Shown: positions 1 through 10,778, numbered from the stretch's first letter. The stretch: 64,000 bases of DNA from Amorphophallus konjac (GCA_022559845.1 CM040124.1:65743491-65807490), one strand, 5' to 3'. A program made the numbers and translations. The notes: generated by a model from the sequence alone, not told the origin.

Positions 1-850
1 AGAAGGTAAGGAAGGTTCCTGCCTATTCATAGACAATAACTGGTCTAGCTTTTGGGCAACCAAATCAACCTTTTTCATCTTCTGCGCTAACAAGTCCATT
101 TTACTCAACCTTTAAGTTATGGCATTGATATCCATTTTGTTCTCACACTCCCCTTGATTCTTAACTTCGTAGAGCCCAGCCCTCTTGTTTGGCCCAATCA
201 TTCTTTCATACGAAGTTAGCGTGGCATGACTAATGAAATTTTCACTAAGCATTTCAAATAAATCGTAAGCCTCATCCTCGCTCCTGCTCATAAATGCTCC
301 TCCAAATAAAGCATCCACCATCTATCTATAGTTCTCTATCAATCCCTCATAGAATGCCTGAATAATTTGCCAACTTGACAATCCATGGTGGGGAGATTTC
401 CTTAACAAATCTTTCAATCTATCCCATGCCTCATGGATTTGTTCCCCAGAGTTTTGTGTAAACCTAGTTATAGCTCTTCTCATTGTGTTGGTTTGCCCTA
501 TGGGATAGAATTTCTTCAAAAAATTTGTTTGCATTTCGGCTCATGTGTCAATTGATCTACCCAAGGCTCCTAACTAATACTTGGATTTGTCTTTGAGAGA
601 GAATGGGAAGAGAGTTAGCCGAAGAGCATCGTCAGAGAGATTCTGGATTTTGACAGTGGAACAGATCTGAAGGAACTCATCAAGATGTTAGTATGGGTCT
701 TCATTGGGATTTTCATAGAAAGATGACAACATCTGAATGGTACTTGACTTGATTTCATATTGAACAGCTTGGTTCTGAGGTGCTTGGATAGAGAAGGACG
801 GTTGGTATTGGTTTGACATGAAATAGTCCTTCATTTGTTTAGGAGCTTGG
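1..850 (-). pseudogene. Athila-like Ty3/gypsy gag, C-terminal part
   Basis: Gag forms the virus-like particle of an LTR retrotransposon. On the minus strand the segment reads as one frame from 850 down to 1, with phrases typical of Athila/Tat gag: DPY-HLDEF, LRLTLFPFSLKDKS, FYPIGQTN, EAWDRLKDLLRKSPHHGL and FYEGL. Several in-frame stops break it (for example at DPY*, SKY* and NYR*), so it is a pseudogene. The frame continues across the 18.3 kb insertion into 19165-19284, which shows both pieces are one gene. The 3' side runs off the window. I call it Athila from the gag wording and the non-Met primer site at 20473; the exact family is inference. Confidence 0.82.
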
Positions 851-2814
851 TGATGCGGGACAGACACGCAACCTGGGACTCTAGCTCGCGATCGTCCCTA
901 TGCGAGGGAAGACGTGGGACCGTGCACGGTTGAGAAATCGGCAGTGAGTCTCGGGTATCGGCCTTTCCGCGTTAACTCGGGTCAAGTCACGGGACGGTCA
1001 CTCACACTCGCTCTTGCAACGGTGATAAAATGATAACAAGCTAGATAATCTATCACTCATGCAGCGACATATACAAAAATATACGAGTAAAGTAATGCCT
1101 ACGAGGAGGGTAGCGAGTGTACCTCCACGCTCCGGGCGTGGGGAAGACGTTCCTGGCCAAGTATGGTAACTCCCGGTAACAACGGTAAAAGTTAATTACA
1201 ACAGTAAATTTTATTGCCCACTCCACGCAGGGAGGTAAAGGGCGACAAGTGGGGCCTGGGAGGACCGACCCTGGGTTGACGGGCAGCAATCTGGAGGTAC
1301 GTACGGCACGAACTCGGCCTGCTGGTCCGACTCGATCCTGCGTCGACTCGATACTGCGCCGACTCGGTTCTGACTCGCTGGACAGTAAGGTGTGGATTCC
1401 AAAGGAACGACACCCTCCCGAGGTCTTCTGAAGGCGCCGCTTGGTTGGGACGATGGCGGGATGTCCCTGATCGACTCCCTGAAGTGGCGGTTCCAGAAGT
1501 TGACTTTTGATAATTTTGCACGAATTATTCCCAGACTGCAATTTCAGACCTGCACATGGAACAGATCTGCACGCCTCGGCTGCAAGAATTATGTGGCTCA
1601 GATCCGGAGGCCGATCGAGGCGTGGCTAGTACAGTTGGAAAGAGCACTCAATGAACCACAACATATATTTTTCAAAGCTCCATCCACCGAACGGATTGAA
1701 GATGAGAATGACTGTAACACTGTTTTGTTTTCTGACCCGGACTGATAGACACACAGGGCAGACTATGTTTTTTATGAGACTGACCTTTGACTGAAGAGGA
1801 AATAATTTTTATAGACTCCACGAAAATTATGGTGGAAGGGGGTATATGTGAGGAACACTGAGGAATTGTTTGGGATTTTCTAGAAATTGATAAGGGGGTG
1901 GGACATATAGAAAAAGGTGACTCTATCCCGTAGATCTGCAAAATGGCAGATTATAGGGGGAGAACAATAAATACGGGAAAAATACCAAATGAAGTCCAAA
2001 TGACACGAAATTTGAACTGGAGGTTAGGAGAGATGGACAGAATAAACCCTCAATATGAGGGCTCGATCAGACAACAAGAACCAGAGATAAAAATCTTGAG
2101 ATGAGCTTCTGACCTGATGTAGACAGAATCCGGCGATGGTGGCGGCGGCGCGACCGCAGTGCGACGGCGGCGGCCACGGCAGCAGAAATGGAACTCAGAG
2201 GGGCTAAGGGGAATGGGCTTCACACCCTAGAGGGCTGGAGGAGGAATAAGAACTAGGGAGAGAGGGAGAGGGGCGCACCCTTCCTTGGAGCAAATGCCAA
2301 TTTTTCACTTCATTAATTCTACATAAAATGGAAATACATGGTATTTATAGAAAAGTAAAAAAGACCTTAACTACCCTTAGATCTAGGGTTAGGAGGGGTA
2401 CCTAAGGGATACAACTAATTAGTTCTAATCAATGTATTTTTTGAAAAATATAAAATGCTAATGGGAGGGGGGGGCCCTTGACCAAGAGGCCATGGTAGGT
2501 GGCATCTTGGACTTTTTAATCCAATTGTCGCCCCATGTGTCTAATTGAATGTCAAACCATCTAGAAGCCACCTATGATGGTTGACCAGCCCCACATGGCT
2601 TAGGTGGACCAATGGGGAAGGGGTGAGGGCCCTCTTGCTAGACCTACTGACATTTTGCACAAAAACTCAAACAATCCTAGGGAATGACACATTGGCTTAT
2701 AAAGCCTTACAATTGTAAACATACTTTCCCAAAGATATAAAAATAAACTAAAGGACACAAATGCAAATTAAAATGTCAGTGCTCTTGCTCTGATATCCCC
2801 ATCAATTCTCCCTG
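851..2814 (-). repeat. LTR A of the tandem array (3' LTR by orientation)
   Basis: Starts TGATGCGGGAC and ends CCCCATCA on the plus strand, matching the ends of LTR B and LTR C. A minus-strand TATA box lies near 2341-2349 (plus GTATTTATA). Around 1325-1380 it has a short minisatellite with a ~17-bp CTGCGNCGACTCGNT-type unit, also present in the other LTR copies. ORFs of up to 162 codons on both strands are shared by the three LTRs but show no recognisable domain and are not called genes. Confidence 0.85.
2341..2349 (-). promoter_or_regulatory. LTR TATA box (minus strand)
   Basis: Plus GTATTTATA reads TATAAATAC on the minus strand. The same site is at 14412-14420 in LTR B. In LTR C the matching stretch near 18700-18716 reads TATAAAGAC. 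The position, in the right half of an LTR whose internal region lies to the left, fits a U3/R boundary for a minus-strand element. Confidence 0.5.
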
Positions 2815-3247
2815 GGTGCAAAGAACTCGACCCCGACGAGTAAGGGGTGAGGCTGCTCGAGTAGCTCCGGGGGATGCGTCACCGAACCTGGAAGCGCGGA
2901 GTACGCTCCACTCCAAGTAATCGACACCTGCTCATCCCGTATAGATTCGATATGCACACGCTGCCATGGGAATGAGGCTAGAGGTGGACACTCCAGGGTG
3001 GGGTCACTCTCAAATGAGGGAGGCAGCTCAGAGACTCACTAGGAATCACTGCGGGTCCCTTATGTGACTAGATTCGATATGTGGAGTAGAACCGATCCCA
3101 ATAGTCTGACAAGTCTCATACTCGAAAGGGACTAACAACGCGAGCGCACAAAACCGACTCGACTCAACACATGCACAGACACACAATGCACTCGATAAAC
3201 AAACCGGACGAAACAAAGACTCACACAGACCCTAAACAAACCTAATG
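2815..3247 (-). other. Internal 3' region with polypurine tract, copy 1
   Basis: Lies between the end of the gag-fusion ORF and LTR A. On the minus strand the last bases before the LTR are GGGAGAAT, a plausible second-strand primer (polypurine tract). In the second copy the same site reads GGGGAGAAT at 14879-14887. I see no further coding domain here. Confidence 0.55.
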
Positions 3248-4903
3248 TTAGTCCGACCCGTATGTGTGTGATGGCGGACCAGGACACCCGAATATGTGCC
3301 ATGCATGCATGTTATGCAACCGGTGGTTGCTGGCATGGGGAACACCTAGACGTCCAAGTATGACCCAGTCTTGCATGGACGACCCTTTGGATTTGGGAGA
3401 CTTGAGAGGGTTAGGAGAATCGGGTATGAGTGTATCGAGAACGGGCTTGGTGGGTATAGATGACCGGGCCCGTGGGGAAAGGGGATGATAGTGATCTCTC
3501 TCAAAGAAGTGGAGGAGATGTGGCGGGTCAAGGGATTCACTAAGGAAGGGGTCGAAGGGATCAAAGAATGTGTGTCCCCTCGATATGGGTTCTCCCATGA
3601 CACGGTCCCAAGTTTGAATTTCATAGTCACCGTCATACATTGTGATCGGTGGGACGACGATCATGTGTAGAAAATAAGATTCCTCCCTTGGGCAAAAGGG
3701 AATGAAGTTAGGCTCGGCCGACAAAGGGAGGAATAGAAGAATCTCCGTGGTGACACAACCAACGGTGCACACTAAGGTAATGGACTCTATGGCCGGGTGG
3801 GTGAAGCTATGACTAGCGGGTTGGTCAAAGCCTCGGGCCAATAAATGCGTCAACTTCCATTGCCAACCTAAACCCAGAATAAGGTCACCCAATGTATCAA
3901 CGTGGTGACTAGACTGGAATGTCGTATGGTAGGAGTTGACGGGCACTAGAGGTAAGGTGGGGTACATGGATGGGTAAGAAAGTGGAACCAAACCATCCTT
4001 GAGCCAACTAAGAAGCGGCTCGGCGATAAAAAGCGTACCCGTTAGAAACACGGGTGGCTCGGGCTTTGGTGGCTCCAAATAAGATGATTTCGAATAAAGT
4101 TCGGAAGTTGAAAGTGGCAATGGAGCACTCACGGGTGGTGAAGGAGCATGTGTCCTTTCTATCCTTCTCAACCAATCTGAAAGTATTTTCTTGATTTCAT
4201 CTAAGGTGTGGGTTAGAGTAGGAGCCTCGGGGTGGACTCGCTCCTCATCTCTCGGCCCGGATGCGGACCTAGACTCGACTATAAGTGGGGCTTCCACTTG
4301 GTTGGAGGCAATTGGGTGGGATTGGACAGAGGTGCCAAGGGGTGGTTGGTTGGAGGCGACAGGGAGGGCCACTTGATTGGGGTTGCTTTGGTGGACTTGG
4401 ATGGAGGTGAAAGGGCGGGGTTGGTTGGAAGTGTGGCCCACTTGATTGTGGGTGAGTTGGTGGGGTTGGCTAGTGGTATGACCCCCGTGGTTGGAGGTAG
4501 GTGGGCGGGGAAGGTAGACCCTCCTAAGCGCCCTCTTCATATCCCACCATGACTCGATGGGCCTTAGTCTCCTATCCTCTCGAAAATATTTGATGTCCCT
4601 CCATGTTTCAGCGGCTTCATAAAAAAGTCACCTTTTGGCAAAGTCGACTTGCGCGGGACCGGACATAAGGTAACACTCAAAGTAGTCATCCATAATGGCT
4701 TCCCACTCTAGGTAGACACTTGGGTTTCCGGATCCATAGAAATCCCGGGCTACGGGCCTACGATGGTGGTGCGGGTGGTTCTCCCATCTTACATAGTATC
4801 GCCACCATGCAGAAGATGCGGCCCCTTGGTCATCCATGGGACATGGGGACACTAGTGGATGGACATGCCGACACTTGGACAAGACACTAGACTGACTATG
4901 CAA
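3248..4903 (-). pseudogene. Truncated gag fused to DPFDPF/GCPGPP domain, copy 1
   Basis: Minus strand, 4903 to 3248, one frame with a single internal TGA at about 4628. The first ~90 codons hold a gag core (YLEWEAIMDDYFECY, then after the TGA FYEAAETWRDI and WWDMKRALRRVYLP). Gag stops there and is followed by a Pro/Gln/His-rich linker. A ~250-residue domain of unknown function comes next, with NSYHTTFQSSHHVDTL, WQWKLT, IESIT, a Cys-containing stretch, LLLFLP and AEPNF, then DPFDPFLSESLD, and a C-terminal HIFGCPGPP motif. The same parts in the same order occur in the 960-codon ORF at 7793-10675. No PR, RT or IN. The role is unknown; the gag part suggests the particle could be supplied partly in cis and the enzymes in trans. 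Confidence 0.75.
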
Positions 4904-5169
4904 GGTTGGAATGCATGCACACTAAGGACCCTAGACTTAAACCAAGACTCAGTACGTGTCGGAGTTAATCGATCCGAAGATCACTCGTGCAAGTGTGCGG
5001 TCTTCCCGATAGGCGTAGCCTAACTTTCGGACAACACCTTTTAATATATCGAATAAGGTGTGCGATGCAACCTTGGACCGACTTAAACTTAGACTCGACT
5101 TAAATGACTCTTTTTTTTTGTTTTTGACCAAATACTACCCTACACTCAACTTGCGCTCTAATACCAAAT
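4904..5169 (-). other. 5' leader with primer binding site, copy 1
   Basis: Between LTR B and gag. Plus GCTCTAATACCA at 5155-5166 reads TGGTATTAGAGC on the minus strand, one base off the initiator-Met-tRNA primer site TGGTATCAGAGC. A 60-codon upstream ORF (4949-5131) is present and has a counterpart at 17009-17203, but the copies are duplicates, so this is weak evidence of coding. Confidence 0.65.
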
Positions 5170-5373
5170 TGATGCGGGACGGACACGCGACCTGGGACTC
5201 TAGCTCGCGATCATACCTATGCGAGGGAAGACGTGGGACCGTGTGCGGTTGAGAAACCAGCAGTGAGTCTCGGGTATCGTCCTTTCCGCTTTAACTTAGG
5301 TCGAGTCACGGGACGGTCACTCACTCTCGCTCTCGCAGCGGTGATAAAATGATAACAAGTTAGATAATCTATC
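5170..5373 (-). repeat. LTR B, left fragment
   Basis: Starts TGATGCGGGAC right after the primer site and matches the first ~200 bp of LTRs A and C. It stops at CTATC, where the 5374-13142 element is inserted, and resumes at 13148. Confidence 0.88.
5369..5373. other. Target site duplication CTATC, left copy
   Basis: CTATC at 5369-5373 is repeated at 13143-13147, directly outside the TG...CA ends of the nested element. The undisrupted site (GATAATCTATCACTCATG) is present in LTR A near 1050, which confirms a clean insertion. Confidence 0.95.
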
Positions 5374-7734
5374 TGATGGAGGCATCACCCACGACTCCCT
5401 TTGGCTCGGGTCCACTTCTTCACATTCGGGAGCTAGTTGAGTTTGTGCCTCACTCTATTAAGGCCCCTTATCCATTTTGTAGTTTTCCTTTGAGTCATTT
5501 TGATGTATTTCCATTTTATTTGAGTCATTTCCCTAAGTCTAGCACTTATTTTCCTATGTTTGGTATCATCATGATGTCTAATGTAAGCTATTGGGCCCCA
5601 TTCGTTGGACTAGGCCCATTAGCACTCCCAACCCCCTTGGTTATTTGTAGTTGTTTATTTTGTCAGGGACTTATTGTAAAGAGTGGGTTGCCTATATATA
5701 GGACCCCACTCCCCTCATTTGAAGTTAATGAATGATTACATCCTTTTGAGTTAAACTTGCCATTTGAGTTCAAATTGGAGTGATTCCTCTAGTTTTTGGG
5801 TGAGAGACCCTAGGGGAGAGATTCCCCACCCATTCCCCTCTTAATCTCTCTATTTCACCCCTCTTTCTCTCTCCTCCAACCCCAAATCCGAATTTCCTTC
5901 TCTCTCCTCCCTCCTCCCATCCACTTCCAACCTCCAACCACCTCCTTTAATGCCCTCCACTTCCCCATGGCCTCCATTACTCCACTCCCTAGTTCCTAGG
6001 TAGAAGTCTCCCCATTCCAACACCTTCCTCCACCTTCCAACCAAATCTACCCCATTCCAATGCAAGCACTCCACTTCCCAACATAATCACCCACCTTCCA
6101 AGACCTTTTGAATTTGAAATCCACCCTTCCCTCCACTCACTTGTGCCCCCCTCACCTTCTCCTCTCACCCACCTTCCCCAAATTCGTAGCTCTTCCTCCT
6201 CCACCTGCTAGCACTTGCTTCCAGCCATTCTCCACCCCATTCCCCATCACCATTAGCTCCCTTCTCCACCCCACAAGAGCCCCCACTCTCCCTTAGGTCA
6301 TTCCTACCATTTCCCTCCACCAAAGAAGCCACATCTCCCTCTCATTTCTTCTAGTAGGTTGGAGCTGTGCAGATCTGCAGAACAGCCCTTGTTGCAGCGT
6401 CAACCACGGATTCATCCTAGTTCTTCAGAAGGCGTGGCCTACCTTTCTGGAAAGGCCTTCCAGTCTACTTCGCAGGCGAGGTGGAATCAACACGATCGGA
6501 GCTCGGAGCTGCCAGATAGAGCCATTCTCCCAACAGTGCGCAGAGAGGTCTTCATCCTGGACCAGAGCGTGGAAGATCCTTCTACCACGACAAACCCCAG
6601 CGGATTCAGGCTGAAGCCCCTTCATCAAAGTTCTTCCTCTACCGGTCATTCAAGATCAAGAAACAGAACCCCGTTCGGCCACCGGAGGAAGAAGTTACGA
6701 ATTTTCTCCCCCGATCTATCTAGTTCTGTTTTCTGCTGTCTACTCCGACCAGTACCCACTCTTCTGGGTGCCCCGGCCATCCTCGACCTCTGAATGCATC
6801 TCCGTCACCTCCTGCTGAAAGCTACCTCGACCACGAAGATGATGCCGCTGGTTTCGTGCTGATCGGAGCTCGGGAGGGTGCTCAGTCACTTCTGCAACTT
6901 GCTGTTACAGTCCAGACAGTACCTGCGGCCAGACAGAGGAGGCTACTTCCTGTTGCTGGTGCAGCCACCTCCGACCGTCTGAGCTTCCCCAAAAATTCTG
7001 GAGTCCACCTCATCCAGTCAGGAAGCTTCAGGAGCTGGTTTCGATCAATTTGGAGTCCGGACAAGCCCGGCATAGCCATCACAGCGACCCCCTGTCCAGA
7101 ATTCCAGATTGAAGCTGCAACTTCCCTAGTTCTCATTTCTCTTCGTTTCGGTCCACCAACCCCTCCCCGCTTGGCCGGCTGAAGGCCCCACCCTGCGTGG
7201 TGGTAGTGTTTGAATGTATCATATTAACCCCTACCCCAAGGTCCCCCCTCCTGCGAGAGGAGTAGTTTTGTAAGTGGTTTGGCAGGTCAAGCGACACCGC
7301 CGCGGCGTGTGGGGAACCACCGCCTCCCCGCTCGCCCTCGTCTCCGACCGGGACCGGTTTCTTCAAACCGGTCGAGTAAGTGTCTCTTCCTTGCTCACCT
7401 AGTGTAGCTCTCTCAATATTTGATTCATGCATCGCTGAATTCGTGAGGAGCGCCCGATCCTCAAGTCCATGACTTAGAGTGATCGCCGTGGGTTAGTGTG
7501 ACCCGGTGCCCGAGTGCACTTTGTCGGCCCCAATCGAATTGGGCAACCAACCTTGGGGAATCAATTCTTGGCCTTGCTGGCCCTCTACCAGCAAGGGTCC
7601 ATTCCCATAAGTCACCCTTGGTATCACATAGTCACCCCGGGAATAGAGTGCAACGAAGAGAGCGGTGGCCCATTAAGGCCCATTTGGATGCTTAGATGTG
7701 CTTGTTTGACTAAGTCCGAGGTTGTGTCACATCA
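5374..7734 (+). repeat. 5' LTR of the nested chromovirus-derived element
   Basis: Begins TGATGGAGGCATCACCC and ends TGTGTCACATCA. Near-identical to 10779-13142. A TATA box at 5693 leaves about 2 kb of R/U5 leader. The leader is C-rich and holds ORFs such as 6359-6793 and 6856-7182, repeated exactly in the other LTR; they have no domain I recognise. Confidence 0.93.
5693..5702 (+). promoter_or_regulatory. LTR TATA box
   Basis: TATATATAGG about 320 bp into the LTR. The same sequence is at 11098-11107 in the 3' LTR. Probable core promoter for the element transcript. Confidence 0.55.
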
Positions 7735-7736
7735 AG

Positions 7737-7748
7737 TGGTATCAGAGC
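7737..7748 (+). other. Primer binding site (initiator Met tRNA)
   Basis: TGGTATCAGAGC two bases after the CA end of the 5' LTR. This is complementary to the 3' end of plant initiator tRNA-Met, the usual primer of chromoviruses and most copia elements. Confidence 0.9.
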
Positions 7749-7792
7749 AAGTTCACAACTTGTCTCTATCAAGTTGGTCCTAGGCCATTTTT

Positions 7793-10675
7793 ATGCATTT
7801 AGAGTCCTCAGTTGCATCTCCCATGTCCACTAGAATGGCCGCTTCATACCCGTCATATCCATCCCCATCAACTTTCCCAAGAAGCCCAAATCCTCATGGA
7901 AGTTCCATTACCAACAAAGTGGGTAGCAACACCTCTATCATAGAAGCCCTACCTAATGTCCTTAATCGGCTTGAAGATATCATGTCTCGACTCGACCGAC
8001 TTGAAGGAAATAGCCGTGCACCAAGAGTAAATGAGAGTGACCTTTGGGGAAATCTAGAAACCATATTTTTAGAACACTTGAAAATTAAAACCCCCCCCTT
8101 TGATGGATCCAATAGCCCAAGTCTTTACCTAGATTGGGAGATTTCTCTCGACCAATTCTTTAAAAGTTTCCCCTTGAACGAAGAAAGGAGAATGAGGCTA
8201 GCCAAGGCACACCTCTCCAAACAAGCTAAAACTCATTGGTTAGTTGTGGAAGGTTTGAGAAAGATCCGTAGGGAGGCTCCAATTAGCACTTGGGATGAGA
8301 TGAAGACCGAGCTTAGAAAACCCTACACTCAACCAACCCTCACCATTCAAAACCAAGTGGACACCGTGTCCACCCCTCCACCTAGGCCCATGATTGTCAC
8401 CACCCTCCAATCCAGAAGCTCCCACCAAACCCCTACCCCACAAAACCCCTTGGTCCCCACCACCACCCCTCCCTTGTCCCCGAAAAAGGACATTCCCCCC
8501 AAAACCAATCAACCCAAGCCACCCCAACCAACCCATCTCCCACTCCCTACCCCAAAAGTCCAAAGTCCTAGGCTTCCACTACTTCCCCTCCCTATCCAAG
8601 CCAAAGTTTCCCATCACCCACCACCCCGGGTACACCATGCACCAACCATCATCACCCCACCCCCAATAGACCTTCCCATTCCCTTGAGAAAGGAGACCAC
8701 AACCATCCACATGGGAGTAGATGAACCCATCCCCATCATTGAGGAAACCCAAGTTCATATCCGTGGTAAGGAAGAATCACAAATGTCCCCTAGCTTGGAC
8801 CCCCAAGAGCCACAAGCCTTCACAAATAGCACCATAATCATAGATGGGCCCCTAGCTAGATGGCTAAAGGAGAGACCACTTCACCCCATCGTGTCCTATG
8901 TTTACCCACCCATGGAGAAAAACATTCCCATTGCACCCATTAACTCCTATCACACCATAATCCAAACATCCTACCAAGTGGAAACCTTAGAGAATCTTCT
9001 TAAGGGCGTAGCATGGCAAATTGAGTTCACTAGCATGTTGACCCCTATGGCCAAACCACCTAAGAGCCTTGGCCTCCTACACCTATGCATAGGGTCTATC
9101 ACCTCGATTTGCACCATTGGTTGCTACACTAGTGACCTCCTTCTATTCCTCCCTACACCCGATGAGCCCAACCTTCTCCTCGATTTAGAGCTTCTTATCT
9201 CGGGTAGAAAGCCTAGTCCTCCATTCATGGCCGACCATCCCACCAAAAACTTTGGCCCGATCACTTTACTAGAGGAGGAGAATCCACCATCAAGGGGTTG
9301 TGAGGACCAAAAGGACCTAGGGTTCCTCTCCTTAGGTGACCCTTACCATGACCCCTTCGATCCCTTCCTATACCCACCCATTAAGATCCCAAACACTTTG
9401 TTCGGCCAACCCACTAGAAAACTTGGCCCACTTACCTTGGAGGAGGATGACTCACAATTTGGGAACCTTGAAGACATAGAGTGCCTCCCTCTAGGAAGAC
9501 CTTTCTACGACCCCTTTGATCCCTTCCTATGGGAGTCTAGTTCCCCATGTAACCCAACCATCTTACCCACCACCCACCCTTTCCTACCCTCACCCATCAT
9601 ATTGGGCCAAACCAATCTCATCCATGACCCGGGTTACACCTTGGGAGCCAAGACCTTGGGCCACATATCCCTAGGTAATAAAGTTGTGCCCCACCCCATG
9701 ATGACCACCTTCTTAGATCCATTCGATCCGTTCCAATGGGAATTCAAAGGTTGTCCCACCCCTATACACATGGAAGTCACTTTTGGGAAAAGTATGCATG
9801 TGTCTAGGCTTTCCACACCCCTTGGCATGAACACTATGTTGGGTCCATTCATTCATATCACCCACATGTCAAGTAGAAAGCATGAGTGGTCCAAATTTGG
9901 ATGTAGTGGTCCACCTTCATTCATCATGGGTCTTAAGCATATCAAAGGCATCTACGGATGTCCGGGTCCCCCGACATGCATCACCACTTTGCATGATAGA
10001 TTCACATATGGTTGCCCCGGTCCACCTAAGCCCACCAAAGTCTACATGACAACATTGCATGATAAGTCCACATATGGTTGCCCCGGCCCACCAAGGCTCA
10101 TCAAGGTCCATATGGCATCATGGCATAAATGGTCTATATATGGTTGTCCAGGTCCACCCATAACCACTAGAAGGTCAGCACTCACAAAATTGCATGAGGA
10201 AATCCGCAAGCACATTAGCATAAAAAATGAGGCTTATAAAAGGTTGGCTGACTCTCACCGGCGTCACTTAGAGTTCCAAGAAGGTGACTTTGTGATGGTA
10301 AGGACGGAGAGGCTCTCCCCAGGAGCCAACTCCAAGTTGAGACCACGTGGGACTGGGCCCTTCCAGGTCTTGAGGCGTATTGGTGCGAATGCTTATGAAT
10401 TAGATCTCCCCGAGGATTATGGGGTAAGTCCTACATTCAATGTCGCCGACTTAGTGTCTTACAAGGGCCCCACGGTGAGACCTAGTGAGGAGATCGAGCC
10501 CACTCCCTCCTTTGAGAGAGCACCCACCCGAGAGGAGAGTCCACTAGCCAAAAGAGCTCAGCGTGATCGCATTGAACAAATATTGGATGAGCAGGTCACT
10601 ACCACCCGGAGCAAGGTCTATGAGCGCTATCTCGTCAGGTGGAAGGATCGGCCTCGTTGGAAGACTCATGGGTAA
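7793..10675 (+). CDS. Gag-DPFDPF/GCPGPP-integrase C-terminus fusion protein (960 aa)
   Basis: Uninterrupted 960-codon ORF starting 45 bp after the primer site. Order: N-terminal ~80 residues with a short coiled stretch (LNRLEDIMSRLDRLE); gag core ~85-180 (PPFDGSNSPSLYLDWE, STWDEMKTEL); Pro-rich linker ~190-330; unknown domain ~340-470 (NSYHTIIQTSYQVETLENL, AWQIEFTS, IGSITSICTIGC, LLLFLP); three DPFDPF motifs ~520-650; one GCSGPP and four GCPGPP motifs ~705-785; then an integrase C-terminal GPF/Y-type module ~800-890 (HRRHLEFQEGDFVMVR, GPFQVLRRIGANAYELDLP, FNVADLV) and the start of a chromodomain (YERYLVRWK). The final codons are out of frame relative to chromodomains. Protease, RT, RNase H and integrase core are absent. 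The middle domain is not one I recognise. It probably acts as a structural protein in trans-mobilised particles (inference). Confidence 0.85.
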   Translation: MHLESSVASPMSTRMAASYPSYPSPSTFPRSPNPHGSSITNKVGSNTSIIEALPNVLNRLEDIMSRLDRLEGNSRAPRVNESDLWGNLETIFLEHLKIKTPPFDGSNSPSLYLDWEISLDQFFKSFPLNEERRMRLAKAHLSKQAKTHWLVVEGLRKIRREAPISTWDEMKTELRKPYTQPTLTIQNQVDTVSTPPPRPMIVTTLQSRSSHQTPTPQNPLVPTTTPPLSPKKDIPPKTNQPKPPQPTHLPLPTPKVQSPRLPLLPLPIQAKVSHHPPPRVHHAPTIITPPPIDLPIPLRKETTTIHMGVDEPIPIIEETQVHIRGKEESQMSPSLDPQEPQAFTNSTIIIDGPLARWLKERPLHPIVSYVYPPMEKNIPIAPINSYHTIIQTSYQVETLENLLKGVAWQIEFTSMLTPMAKPPKSLGLLHLCIGSITSICTIGCYTSDLLLFLPTPDEPNLLLDLELLISGRKPSPPFMADHPTKNFGPITLLEEENPPSRGCEDQKDLGFLSLGDPYHDPFDPFLYPPIKIPNTLFGQPTRKLGPLTLEEDDSQFGNLEDIECLPLGRPFYDPFDPFLWESSSPCNPTILPTTHPFLPSPIILGQTNLIHDPGYTLGAKTLGHISLGNKVVPHPMMTTFLDPFDPFQWEFKGCPTPIHMEVTFGKSMHVSRLSTPLGMNTMLGPFIHITHMSSRKHEWSKFGCSGPPSFIMGLKHIKGIYGCPGPPTCITTLHDRFTYGCPGPPKPTKVYMTTLHDKSTYGCPGPPRLIKVHMASWHKWSIYGCPGPPITTRRSALTKLHEEIRKHISIKNEAYKRLADSHRRHLEFQEGDFVMVRTERLSPGANSKLRPRGTGPFQVLRRIGANAYELDLPEDYGVSPTFNVADLVSYKGPTVRPSEEIEPTPSFERAPTREESPLAKRAQRDRIEQILDEQVTTTRSKVYERYLVRWKDRPRWKTHG

Positions 10676-10778
10676 GTCGGGAGGACCTACAGCGATTGGA
10701 TCCAGATCTCCTCGAGCAGTACCTTAGCCGGATGGACCCTTACTCGACGGAGTCGAGCTCTTTGCGGCCCAGGGGATT
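10639..10778 (+). pseudogene. Chromodomain C-terminal half, shifted frame
   Basis: In another frame, overlapping the end of the 960-codon ORF, this reads EDSWVSREDLQRLDPDLLEQY, the usual C-terminal half of a chromovirus chromodomain. The preceding half (YERYLVRWK) is in the long ORF, so a small indel near 10640-10660 splits the domain. The frame runs past the purine-rich stretch AGGGGATT (10771-10778) into the 3' LTR. Confidence 0.75.

Noticed and set aside
1053..1541. 162-codon ORF in LTR A with counterparts in LTRs B and C
   Set aside because: Lies across the U5/minisatellite region of the LTR, is open in several frames, and the copies are duplicates of one LTR.
6359..7182. ORFs of 144 and 108 codons repeated exactly in both LTRs of the young element
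   Set aside because: The LTRs are identical because the insertion is recent, so conservation says nothing about coding. No domain recognised.
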